6,350 nt of DNA from assembly GCA_002794515.1 (NCBI GenBank), contig PGTJ01000156.1, positions 1 through 6,350 of the forward strand, given 5' to 3'. Shown here in pieces: positions 1 through 6,275 of this stretch; positions within the stretch are counted from its first letter, which is position 1, and every line of letters starts with the position of its first letter. The translations under genes were made by a program, and so were the position numbers. This stretch comes from Phototrophicales bacterium (GTDB lineage: Bacteria > Chloroflexota > Anaerolineae > Aggregatilineales > Phototrophicaceae). The notes under the pieces are model-generated. The model worked only from the letters and a program-made list of their open reading frames with translations, was not told the DNA's origin and searched no databases.

Positions 1-90
1 AAAGATTTCCTCAAGCCGCGGGCTATCGGCACGCCCGAAGCCGATTTCGACCATAGTTATATCATCATCGCAGGGCATAAGCCTGTTTAG
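1..90 (+). CDS. C-terminal end of an unidentified protein, possibly a methyltransferase (partial)
   Basis: Frame 1 is open from the window edge to a TAG at 88-90 and gives 29 residues that read like real protein (ending DHSYIIIAGHKPV). A hydrophobic strand (YIIIAG) followed by a short basic tail is a common ending of class I SAM-dependent methyltransferases, where it is the last strand of the Rossmann-like sheet. That assignment rests on general resemblance only: no SAM-binding motif lies inside the window. The gene converges on the glycosyltransferase gene to its right, whose stop is 72 bases away, and a small terminator hairpin overlaps its own stop codon, which supports the gene end being real. 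Function should be treated as unknown until the upstream sequence is read. Confidence 0.6.
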   Translation, partial: KDFLKPRAIGTPEADFDHSYIIIAGHKPV

Positions 91-99
91 GCTTTTATT
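79..99 (+). terminator. Probable intrinsic terminator overlapping the stop of the first gene
   Basis: AAGCCT (79-84) and AGGCTT (89-94) form a perfect 6-bp stem around the 4-base loop GTTT. The stem runs into a short T-rich tail (TTTTATT, 93-99). The TAG stop codon (88-90) lies within the loop and the 3' arm. The stem is short and the tail is broken by an A, so termination may be modest. Its place at the end of a gene that converges on a neighbour supports the call. Confidence 0.5.
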
Positions 100-162
100 C
101 AGAACACCCGTCTAATATAATCTTCGGGCAAGGATACACCTTATCCACATTCACCATCCCTA

Positions 163-1398
163 TTATAACACAGACTGCACCGCCACCACTGCACGCTCCA
201 CCCCACCCCAACTTGCCATCTCATCGGCGAATTGGCGAGCCGTCTGTTGTACCCGCGCATCGTTCAACAATGCCCGCACACCATCTTTGAGCATCCCCTG
301 ACGGACATCATGCGCCGTCAAATTCAGCCCGATTTTGGCTTGTGCCACCCGTTTGGCTTGTACGCGCTGGTCGGCGGCATGTGGCACGACAATCTGCACC
401 ACGCCATACACCACTGCGTAATGCGTTGTCCCCATTCCACCATGATGAATCATGATTTTGCATCGTGGTAATATATGTTCAAACGGCACAAAATTGACCA
501 AGCGCGTCCCTTTGGGCAAGGCGTTTATCAGCATGGCTTTGTCTTCTGGGGCAATGGGATTGAAGCCAATCGCCACAACGGGCAACAAGCCCTCACGGGC
601 AACCGCCTGCGCCGCCCAGCTATAAAATCCCAAATCACCCGTGAAGGTCGTGCCGAGTGTGATTAACCCCAACGGCACATCATCGGGTATATCCCCTAAC
701 CACGCGGGTGGTGGGTCTTGTGGCGTGGGTGGAACACCACCCACAAACACATTTTGTGGGAGCAATGTCGCCATTTCGGCGATATACCAACGGGGTGTGA
801 AATATGAGATGTGCATGTGTGGGCTTAAGACCGATACCGTTGCCCCTTTAGAAAAATTCTCGCCCTGCAAACCAAATTGATTTAATAAATGGGCAAGGCG
901 TTGTTGACTATCACTCGCCAAATGCCGTTGGACGGGGAACAACGCATCGGCGTTCAAATCGGCTTGTGCCTGCCAACCACAGACGAGCATCTTCACGCCG
1001 ATTTTTTCGGCAAATAATGCGCTGGCGCTCAAAAACGGGTCAGTGAGGATGAGATCTGGTGCGCCGATTTTTTCGGCTAAATCCAACAAATTTTGGGTCG
1101 CTTCAGATACAATATCCACACTCAGCCATGTATCTAATGCCCGCCGATAGCGCAACATCACCGCCTCTTGTGGAGGCATGGTGGTCACATCTGGCGCGGG
1201 CGGTGGTGGAAATAAAAATCCGGTTTGATGAATTGGATAAAAGGGCAAATTTGCCCGTGCGATTGCACCACGCAATTTTTCGCCACTGACCCATATCACC
1301 TCATGCCCACTTTGTGCCAATCCTTGTGCCGTACGCAAAAATCCGCCCCAATCGGTATGACTATAGAGGGGGGCAGAAATACACCAAATTTTCGCCAT
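163..1398 (-). CDS. GT1-family glycosyltransferase (macrolide/UGT-like)
   Basis: This is a 411-residue GT-B fold glycosyltransferase of family GT1 (COG1819, MGT/UGT-like), which transfers a sugar from a nucleotide-activated donor to a small, usually hydrophobic acceptor in the cytoplasm. The length is typical. The N-terminal Rossmann half begins with a hydrophobic strand (IWCISAP), then H14, the position expected for the catalytic base, and GHEVIWVSG at 31-39. The C-terminal donor half starts near 243 (LGLITLGTT) and carries the family signature HHGGMGTT at 318-325, then PHAADQ at 339-344, the usual sugar-contact Asp-Gln. Acceptor and donor cannot be read from the sequence. The frame stays open upstream to 1554, but the ATG at 1398 is chosen because the strand-loop-helix start follows it at once and upstream starts would overlap the peptidase gene. 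It begins 16 bases after the peptidase stop with only a weak AGG ribosome site, so it is probably translated from a shared transcript. There is no signal peptide or membrane segment. Confidence 0.93.
   Translation of the reverse strand: MAKIWCISAPLYSHTDWGGFLRTAQGLAQSGHEVIWVSGEKLRGAIARANLPFYPIHQTGFLFPPPPAPDVTTMPPQEAVMLRYRRALDTWLSVDIVSEATQNLLDLAEKIGAPDLILTDPFLSASALFAEKIGVKMLVCGWQAQADLNADALFPVQRHLASDSQQRLAHLLNQFGLQGENFSKGATVSVLSPHMHISYFTPRWYIAEMATLLPQNVFVGGVPPTPQDPPPAWLGDIPDDVPLGLITLGTTFTGDLGFYSWAAQAVAREGLLPVVAIGFNPIAPEDKAMLINALPKGTRLVNFVPFEHILPRCKIMIHHGGMGTTHYAVVYGVVQIVVPHAADQRVQAKRVAQAKIGLNLTAHDVRQGMLKDGVRALLNDARVQQTARQFADEMASWGGVERAVVAVQSVL
996..1077 (-). repeat. Pair of identical 16-base segments inside the glycosyltransferase gene
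   Basis: CGCCGATTTTTTCGGC occurs exactly at 996-1011 and again at 1062-1077, 66 bases apart in the same reading frame, so both copies encode the peptide AEKIG (residues 108-112 and 130-134). Each copy is itself an inverted repeat (GCCGA / TCGGC around five T). The flanking bases differ, so it is not a longer duplication. It may simply reflect two similar helix ends with the same codon choices. Confidence 0.5.
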
Positions 1399-1414
1399 AA
1401 GTCGATATACCTGT

Positions 1415-2605
1415 TCACATGTTATCGATTTCTTGGCACATCGCCAAGACAAAATGCGCCGCCTTTTGCAATGATTCGGGGCGGATATTGTCCGAATGGT
1501 CATCGTGCTGATGCCAATTGACCAGCCAACCATCTTCGCCGATACCCACCACACACATCGCCCGCATCCCTTTTTGGCGCAGGGGCAAGGTCTCTTCTAA
1601 GATGGTCATCGGTGTGCCTTTAATCCCCCATTCAGGATGCTTTTCTGCCACCTTTTGAGCGATGGCGACCATTTCTTCGTGTGGATGATATGCCGTCAGG
1701 TAATTCAGGCTACTATGACGGGTCACATAGCCAATATCACCCGCGCCAACCATCTCAAAATCAATCCACCACGCATCGCGCAGGTCATCTTCATACCGAT
1801 CTAATAGGGCATGAAGCCCTTTTAAGCCGACCTCTTCAGACCCCGTGAATGCCAACCAAATTTCGGTATGAGCCAATGGATGTTGGGCAAAATATTCGCC
1901 AAGCCCCAATACACAAGCCACTGCACTGGCATTATCATTCGCCCCATCAATATAATCATCGCGTTCATCTTGTATCAAGCGCCACAAAGCAAAGCCCAAT
2001 AATCCACCAGCAACACGGCGGAGGCTTTGCTTGCCTGTGAGCAATGCCCATAGGTTGATAGATAACCCCGCGGTCATGGCGGTGGATGCGGGCAATAACA
2101 ATTTTTTGCCCTGTGGCACAAAACTTTTGCGATGTTTGTTGCTATCCACATGCCCAATCAACACAATCTTATGTTTCACATCCCCTTTGGGGGCAATTTT
2201 GGCGATGACCGTGCCACCTTTGCGTTTTGGGAATAATGGATTGAGCAGATTATCCTGAGCGGTCAATGTGGCAAAATGTTCACGCAAACCCAATAATGCC
2301 AACCCACCTCCGATGATGCGATTACCGATGAGGTTGCCGATTAACCCTACCCCAACCGAGCTAATCAACCCATATCCCCAAGTATCGATGGTATCGAATG
2401 GGATGGTCTCGACATCGGTGATGCCGATTCGTTCTAATTGTCCACGCACATAATGACGGGCTTGTTCCTCTTGTGGATGTCCCGCAGGGCGTGGTCCGAT
2501 ATCATCGGCTAAAACTTGTACATGTTTGAATAATGCCTCGCCTGTCAGTGCATCATTGGTTATCATGGTCTCATCTATCCTCATCTCATCGGCGAAATTT
2601 TTCAC
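1415..2605 (-). CDS. M28-family zinc metallopeptidase with hydrophobic inserts
   Basis: This is a 396-residue peptidase of family M28 (the aminopeptidase Y/S type), a co-catalytic two-zinc hydrolase that usually removes N-terminal residues from peptides. The full metal site can be read in order: H152 and D154 in GHVDS, bridging D224 in GANDNASA, E257 (catalytic base) and E258 (ligand) in GSEEVGLKG, D282 in IDFEMVG, and H365 in WHQHDDHSDN. None is missing, so an active enzyme is likely. Hydrophobic stretches at about 77-107 and 171-210 are unusual; the second sits between the first two zinc ligands and may be a membrane hairpin. No cleavable signal peptide is seen. The start is uncertain: GTG 2605 gives the longest form, while in-frame ATG codons at 2584 and 2566 would both keep the whole domain, which begins near residue 19; a GAGG lies 12 bases before 2566. 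The gene lies 43 bases after the TPR gene and 16 before the glycosyltransferase. Substrate and cell location are unknown. Confidence 0.93.
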   Translation of the reverse strand: MKNFADEMRIDETMITNDALTGEALFKHVQVLADDIGPRPAGHPQEEQARHYVRGQLERIGITDVETIPFDTIDTWGYGLISSVGVGLIGNLIGNRIIGGGLALLGLREHFATLTAQDNLLNPLFPKRKGGTVIAKIAPKGDVKHKIVLIGHVDSNKHRKSFVPQGKKLLLPASTAMTAGLSINLWALLTGKQSLRRVAGGLLGFALWRLIQDERDDYIDGANDNASAVACVLGLGEYFAQHPLAHTEIWLAFTGSEEVGLKGLHALLDRYEDDLRDAWWIDFEMVGAGDIGYVTRHSSLNYLTAYHPHEEMVAIAQKVAEKHPEWGIKGTPMTILEETLPLRQKGMRAMCVVGIGEDGWLVNWHQHDDHSDNIRPESLQKAAHFVLAMCQEIDNM

Positions 2606-2611
2606 GATGTC

Positions 2612-2641
2612 TTTATATCACATATACGCCAAAATCGGCAA
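2612..2641 (-). promoter_or_regulatory. Possible sigma-70-type promoter ahead of the peptidase gene
   Basis: Read on the minus strand, TTGCCG (2641-2636, four of six matches to TTGACA) and TATAAA (2617-2612, five of six to TATAAT) are separated by 18 bases. Transcription would begin close to 2605, so a message would either be leaderless from the GTG there or use the ATG at 2584 or 2566. The spacer is AT-rich and such matches arise by chance, so this is a weak call. If real, the peptidase and glycosyltransferase could be expressed apart from the TPR gene. Confidence 0.25.
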
Positions 2642-2648
2642 TTTTGTT

Positions 2649-4829
2649 TCATCCAGAAAGCCAAGCCGGTGTTGCATCGGCGAGCGGAGACAATAACAAC
2701 CGAAACATCTCGCGGGCATCATTCCATGCGGAACGGGCTTTATCCATATCGCCATATGTGGCTTCGTATCGGCTTCGCAGGGCATACAGATCGCCTATCA
2801 AGCGGCGTGAATGCGTTTTTTCGGCATGGGTTTGTGCTTCATCTAATAATAGATGCAAATCATCTGGCGCGGATTGCACCATATTCAAGCGCACCAAACC
2901 CATCATGGCACGGGCAATGACCTCGCTATCTGCCTCTTGACGACCGCTCTCTAATGCCACATCCAATAATTGCCGTGCCTCGTCATATTTGCCAAGCGAG
3001 ACCAAACTATTACCCAAATTGGCACTGACAACACCCCGCCAATGCAGGTCGTTGCTCCCTACTAATTTTTCCCATGCGGTGGCATGAAAATATACCGCTT
3101 TTTCGTACATGCCTTTTTCATCATAGACCAAGCCGATGTTATCGGTTTGGATAGCCCCTTGCATCTTCGCCCCCACCTGTTCGCTCAAGCGCAGGGCATA
3201 TTCGAGCATATCGAGGGCACGATCTAGCTTGCCTGTAATGCACAAAAACCAGCCATAATTGCCCCTGCGGGTAGCTTCGGCTAATTGGTCACCCAACTGT
3301 GCGGCGATTTGCACCGATTCGACAAAAAACGAATCGACTGTTTCCATATCGCCATAATCCACGAAGGCGATAGCGGTATTCGCCAAAATCACACCTCGCG
3401 TTTCAATATCATTGACCGAACTGAGGATTTGTAACGCCATTTGATAATCTTGGATAGCGCGTTTGAACTGTCCATTTTGTTTACGAAAATGGGCAATATC
3501 GCAATATAAACGGGCGGCACGGGCGTATTGCCCGCGACTTTCATATATCCGCAAAGCACTTGCCCATACCTTGAGCGCCTCATCCAATTGTTTTTGACGC
3601 ATATAAAAAATGCCAATATCGCGCTGGACTGCCGCCACATCTAACGGGTCATCGGCTTTTTCGGCATAATTCAGGGCTTTATCAAATGTCGCTCGTGCTG
3701 ATGAATAATCACCGATCTCGGTATAGGCAACGGCTAAATTTCGCAATGCCTCGACAGAGCTAAATTCGCCTTCTGTCCATTGATGTTCTAAATACCCGTC
3801 ATCGAAAGCAGTTTGTAAGTGAGCGATGGCGGTTGGATAATCATGCACCGTCCGCGCCACCACACCCAACACCACAGTGAGCATCAATCTGGATTTTTTC
3901 GATATGCCCTCAGAGAATTCTGTGGCTTGGCGGGAATAATCGAGCGTGGCAGGAATATCATTTAAGCGCAGGCACACTTTGCACAAGCGACATAAGACAA
4001 TCACCGTCTTTTCGGGGTCTTTGTGTGGTTGTACGCTCAACTGCGCGAGGACGGTTGTCAACAAGCGATGTGCTTCATCATACAATCCTTCACGCATAGC
4101 TTCTAAGCCCAACGCCATGCGCCAACGAATTTGATAATATCGATATTCCATCTGTTCAGCGATTCGCAATGCCCGCCCCAACAAATGTTGCCCATCGGCA
4201 GTTTTACCCTGCATGATGAACGACTCGCCCAAACGCCCAACAAAATAACTGCTCAATTCCATATCACCACTGGTATTAATTTTGGGGATCGCCTCTTGGA
4301 GCAGATACGAGGCGTAACTGGCATTGCCTTCATGGAGATAGGTATCTGCCAAATGCCCTTGCGAGCGCCCTTCTGCGCCGAGCAGTTTATATTCTTTGGA
4401 TACGCGCAATGCCCGCTCATAATAATCACGGGCGAGTTCCCATTGTTCTTGTTCTTGTGCCAAAACACCGAGCGCAATCAACACATACGCCAAATATGCC
4501 TTCTGCTTATGCAATTCGGCTTCACTCTGCATATTCAACAAGATATTCTGGGCATCGGCATAGCGTCCCTGTTGGGTATAAATATCGGCAGTATGCAAAC
4601 GCAAGGCGAATGGGAGCGTCTCATTGAGCAGGGCTTCCTGATACCCGCTAATCATCTGTGTGGCATTTTGGATTTCTGCCAATGCCTTGTCATATTCGCC
4701 AGAGCGCTTGTATCGCTTCATGCGTTCTAATAGGGTTTGCAATGTATCGCGCTTATTTGAGCTAATCGATTTATCATTTGGCTTGTGGCGCAACCCCAAT
4801 GTCTCAGCTAGTCGGTCAAAAAAATTCAC
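2649..4829 (-). CDS. Long tetratricopeptide-repeat (TPR) protein
   Basis: This is a 726-residue protein made almost wholly of helical TPR-type repeats. From about residue 30 to 710, units recur roughly every 40 residues, longer than the canonical 34 and like the extended repeats of MalT or LGN proteins. Clear units include 114-147 (ending ARDYYERAL), 361-391 (DYSSARATFDKAL), 400-432 (LDEALKVWASAL), 438-470 (FKRAIQDYQMAL), 519-551 (LDRALDMLEYAL) and 600-632 (YDEARQLLDVAL). I count about sixteen units. There is no signal peptide, membrane segment, DNA-binding domain or catalytic domain; the first 28 residues are polar and probably flexible. It should act in the cytoplasm as a binding scaffold, with unknown partners. 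The start is GTG at 4829, well supported by AAGAGGAG eight bases upstream. It heads a minus-strand series with the peptidase and glycosyltransferase, and is transcribed away from the transporter across a 91-base spacer. The family is clear but the function is not. Confidence 0.92.
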   Translation of the reverse strand: MNFFDRLAETLGLRHKPNDKSISSNKRDTLQTLLERMKRYKRSGEYDKALAEIQNATQMISGYQEALLNETLPFALRLHTADIYTQQGRYADAQNILLNMQSEAELHKQKAYLAYVLIALGVLAQEQEQWELARDYYERALRVSKEYKLLGAEGRSQGHLADTYLHEGNASYASYLLQEAIPKINTSGDMELSSYFVGRLGESFIMQGKTADGQHLLGRALRIAEQMEYRYYQIRWRMALGLEAMREGLYDEAHRLLTTVLAQLSVQPHKDPEKTVIVLCRLCKVCLRLNDIPATLDYSRQATEFSEGISKKSRLMLTVVLGVVARTVHDYPTAIAHLQTAFDDGYLEHQWTEGEFSSVEALRNLAVAYTEIGDYSSARATFDKALNYAEKADDPLDVAAVQRDIGIFYMRQKQLDEALKVWASALRIYESRGQYARAARLYCDIAHFRKQNGQFKRAIQDYQMALQILSSVNDIETRGVILANTAIAFVDYGDMETVDSFFVESVQIAAQLGDQLAEATRRGNYGWFLCITGKLDRALDMLEYALRLSEQVGAKMQGAIQTDNIGLVYDEKGMYEKAVYFHATAWEKLVGSNDLHWRGVVSANLGNSLVSLGKYDEARQLLDVALESGRQEADSEVIARAMMGLVRLNMVQSAPDDLHLLLDEAQTHAEKTHSRRLIGDLYALRSRYEATYGDMDKARSAWNDAREMFRLLLSPLADATPAWLSG

Positions 4830-4837
4830 AGAAGATG

Positions 4838-4845
4838 CTCCTCTT
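4838..4845 (-). promoter_or_regulatory. Strong ribosome binding site of the TPR gene
   Basis: On the minus strand AAGAGGAG lies eight bases before the GTG at 4829. It is a near-consensus Shine-Dalgarno sequence at normal spacing, and it decides this non-ATG start. Confidence 0.8.
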
Positions 4846-4850
4846 GGATA

Positions 4851-4879
4851 TGCACAGCCTACTGATAACAGTGTATCAT
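4851..4879 (+). promoter_or_regulatory. Candidate promoter of the MFS transporter gene
   Basis: TGCACA (4851-4856, four of six matches to TTGACA) and TATCAT (4874-4879, five of six to TATAAT) are separated by exactly 17 bases. Transcription would start near 4886, leaving a leader of about 35 bases before the TTG at 4921. The -10 overlaps a 5-bp inverted repeat, which would suit control by a repressor. The -35 is weak, so the call is tentative. I could not find an equally good promoter for the TPR gene on the other strand of this spacer. Confidence 0.35.
4863..4878. promoter_or_regulatory. Inverted repeat, possible operator in the divergent spacer
   Basis: TGATA (4863-4867) and TATCA (4874-4878) are perfect inverted arms around six bases (ACAGTG). 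The element sits in the spacer between two divergent genes and overlaps the candidate -10 of the transporter. Such a symmetrical site is the usual shape for a dimeric regulator, but five-base arms in AT-rich DNA can occur by chance. No regulator gene is present in the window. Confidence 0.25.
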
Positions 4880-4908
4880 ATCATGGCGTGGCGTTTCTAT
4901 CCGATAAT

Positions 4909-4914
4909 AAGGAA
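4909..4914 (+). promoter_or_regulatory. Ribosome binding site that fixes the TTG start of the transporter
   Basis: AAGGAA at 4909-4914 lies six bases before the TTG at 4921 (seven counted from AAGGA). No other in-frame start codon nearby (for example GTG 4888) has a comparable site, so this motif is the main reason for choosing TTG. Confidence 0.65.
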
Positions 4915-4920
4915 TCCATT

Positions 4921-6246
4921 TTGAATAGTTATTTACCCCTCATCCGCGAAAATCGTGATTTTCGGTTGTTATGGATTGCCCAAGTGGTCAGCTTATTGGG
5001 CGATTGGTTCAACACCATCGCCCTCTCGGCATTGGTCATCGCTTATAGCAATGGGTCTGGATTGGCATTAAGTATCTTTTTGTTGGCACGATTTTTGCCT
5101 CCGCTCATCATCGGTCCTATTGCTGGTGTCTTGGTAGACCGTTTCGACCGCCTCAAAATCCTCATCTACTGTAATATCTTACGAACAGGCGTGGTATTGA
5201 TGTTCTTATTGGCGACCACGCCCGACACCCTTTGGCTTATTTACCTGTTGACCATCATCCAATTCGCATTATCCGCCTTCTTTGAACCTGGTCAATCGGC
5301 AGTGACACCTGCGCTTGTGGAACAAAAAGATTTGGTCGCCGCCAACACCCTCGCCAGCGTCACATGGTCGGGGATGCTGGCGGTTGGTGCGGTGATTGGT
5401 GGGGTTGTGGCGGCAATTTTTGGCACAGCCACCGCGCTCATCATCGATGCGACAACCTTCGCCATCGCTGGTTGGCTCATCAGCAAAATTCATTATGTCC
5501 AACCTCCCCAACCCACCCATACCGCCGAATCGCGCAAGGCGGGCGCGGGTGGCTTTCGAGACGGCATCCGCTATGTCCTCAAACACCCCAGCACGTTGAT
5601 GACCATGCTCATCAAAGGAGGCAATAGCATCGGCAATGTCGATACGCTCATGACCATCTTCGCCACACAGGTGTTCATCATCGGCTTGAATGGTCAGCTA
5701 TCGCTGGGGATTGTGTATAGCGCCTTTGGTGTCGGGGCGGTATTGGGTCCGTTTTTATTGAATAAAATCAATGATGGGTCTATCAAGCGAATGCGCCAAT
5801 TGGTCTTTGTGGGGTTCATTGGGTCGACATTGGGTTGGCTGGTGATGGGCGCGAGTGGGTCGTTGATGATGGTATGTGTGGCGCTCATCCTACGAGCGAT
5901 GGGTGGCTCGGTCAATTGGACATATAGCCAAGTGTTAATCCAAAAAAGTGTGCCAGATGCTTATTTGGGGCGCGTCTTCTCGCTGGATTTGGCATTTTTT
6001 CAATTGACAACGGTCATCAGCACTATCGCACATGGCGCGTGGATTGATGCCCTCAACATGTCCATCATCCCACCGTTGTTGCGGATCAACAATCATTGGC
6101 TTGGGGATGGCTTGTATCTGCTCACCAATGGCACACTCGCCGATAATCTGAGCCAAATCAGCTTCATCACAGGGGCGATTAGCCTCATCCCGTTGATGAT
6201 ATGGGGCATCGCCTTCCCACGTATGAATGGCAAAGATGATGAATAA
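4921..6246 (+). CDS. MFS transporter, EntS-like exporter (MFS_3 type)
   Basis: This is a 441-residue inner-membrane carrier of the major facilitator superfamily, probably a proton-driven exporter of small molecules. It opens with RENRDFRLLWIAQVVSLLGDWF, the usual first segment of the EntS/MFS_3 group. Motif A follows helix 2 as GVLVDRFDRLK (69-79), and EPGQSAVTPALV (122-133) is typical of the same group. About twelve helices can be traced: six up to residue 189, a cytoplasmic loop at 190-222, and six more to 433. The stretch at 380-412 between the last two helices is rather long and polar. EntS itself exports enterobactin, but members of this group have many substrates, so none can be named. 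The frame is open back to 4660, but that part lies antisense within the TPR gene and upstream starts lack a ribosome site; TTG 4921 has AAGGAA and begins right at the conserved N-terminus. It is alone on its strand and ends in a strong terminator. Confidence 0.92.
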   Translation: MNSYLPLIRENRDFRLLWIAQVVSLLGDWFNTIALSALVIAYSNGSGLALSIFLLARFLPPLIIGPIAGVLVDRFDRLKILIYCNILRTGVVLMFLLATTPDTLWLIYLLTIIQFALSAFFEPGQSAVTPALVEQKDLVAANTLASVTWSGMLAVGAVIGGVVAAIFGTATALIIDATTFAIAGWLISKIHYVQPPQPTHTAESRKAGAGGFRDGIRYVLKHPSTLMTMLIKGGNSIGNVDTLMTIFATQVFIIGLNGQLSLGIVYSAFGVGAVLGPFLLNKINDGSIKRMRQLVFVGFIGSTLGWLVMGASGSLMMVCVALILRAMGGSVNWTYSQVLIQKSVPDAYLGRVFSLDLAFFQLTTVISTIAHGAWIDALNMSIIPPLLRINNHWLGDGLYLLTNGTLADNLSQISFITGAISLIPLMIWGIAFPRMNGKDDE

Positions 6247-6271
6247 GGGCGCAAGCTGTTGCGCCCTTTTT
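6247..6271 (+). terminator. Strong intrinsic terminator after the transporter gene
   Basis: GGGCGCAA (6247-6254) and TTGCGCCC (6259-6266) form a perfect 8-bp GC-rich stem around the loop GCTG, followed by five T (6267-6271). It begins at the base after the TAA stop. The converging minus-strand gene ends five bases beyond, so the hairpin probably serves both directions, although the tail on the minus strand (TTATTC) is poorer. Confidence 0.93.
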
Positions 6272-6275
6272 ATAT

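Noticed and set aside
116..121. Perfect TATAAT on the + strand in the left convergent spacer
   Set aside because: There is no acceptable -35 at 16-18 bases, and no + strand gene lies downstream; it would read antisense into the glycosyltransferase gene.
132..146. GGATA-CACCT-TATCC inverted repeat as a terminator for the glycosyltransferase gene
   Set aside because: The stem has only five pairs and no T-tract follows in either direction.
1399..1554. Upstream extension of the glycosyltransferase frame to 1554
   Set aside because: It would overlap the last part of the peptidase gene in another frame, and its residues (rich in Arg, Cys and Trp) do not resemble a GT1 N-terminus.
217..2596. Shared 15-base word CATCTCATCGGCGAA at 217-231 and 2582-2596
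   Set aside because: Both copies encode FADEM in unrelated proteins; one short coding match far apart is most simply chance plus shared codon preference.
2630..2648. CAAAAT / ATTTTG inverted repeat between the TPR and peptidase genes
   Set aside because: The stem is AT-rich and weak, and on the minus strand no T-tract follows, so it is not a credible terminator.
4131..4730. Open frame of 199 codons on the + strand
   Set aside because: It is wholly antisense to the TPR gene, shows no recognisable family or ribosome site, and is best explained as a shadow of the repeat codons.
4660..4920. Upstream extension of the transporter reading frame to ATG 4660
   Set aside because: It lies mostly antisense to the start of the TPR gene, is not membrane-like, and has no ribosome site at that ATG; conserved MFS sequence begins only after 4921.
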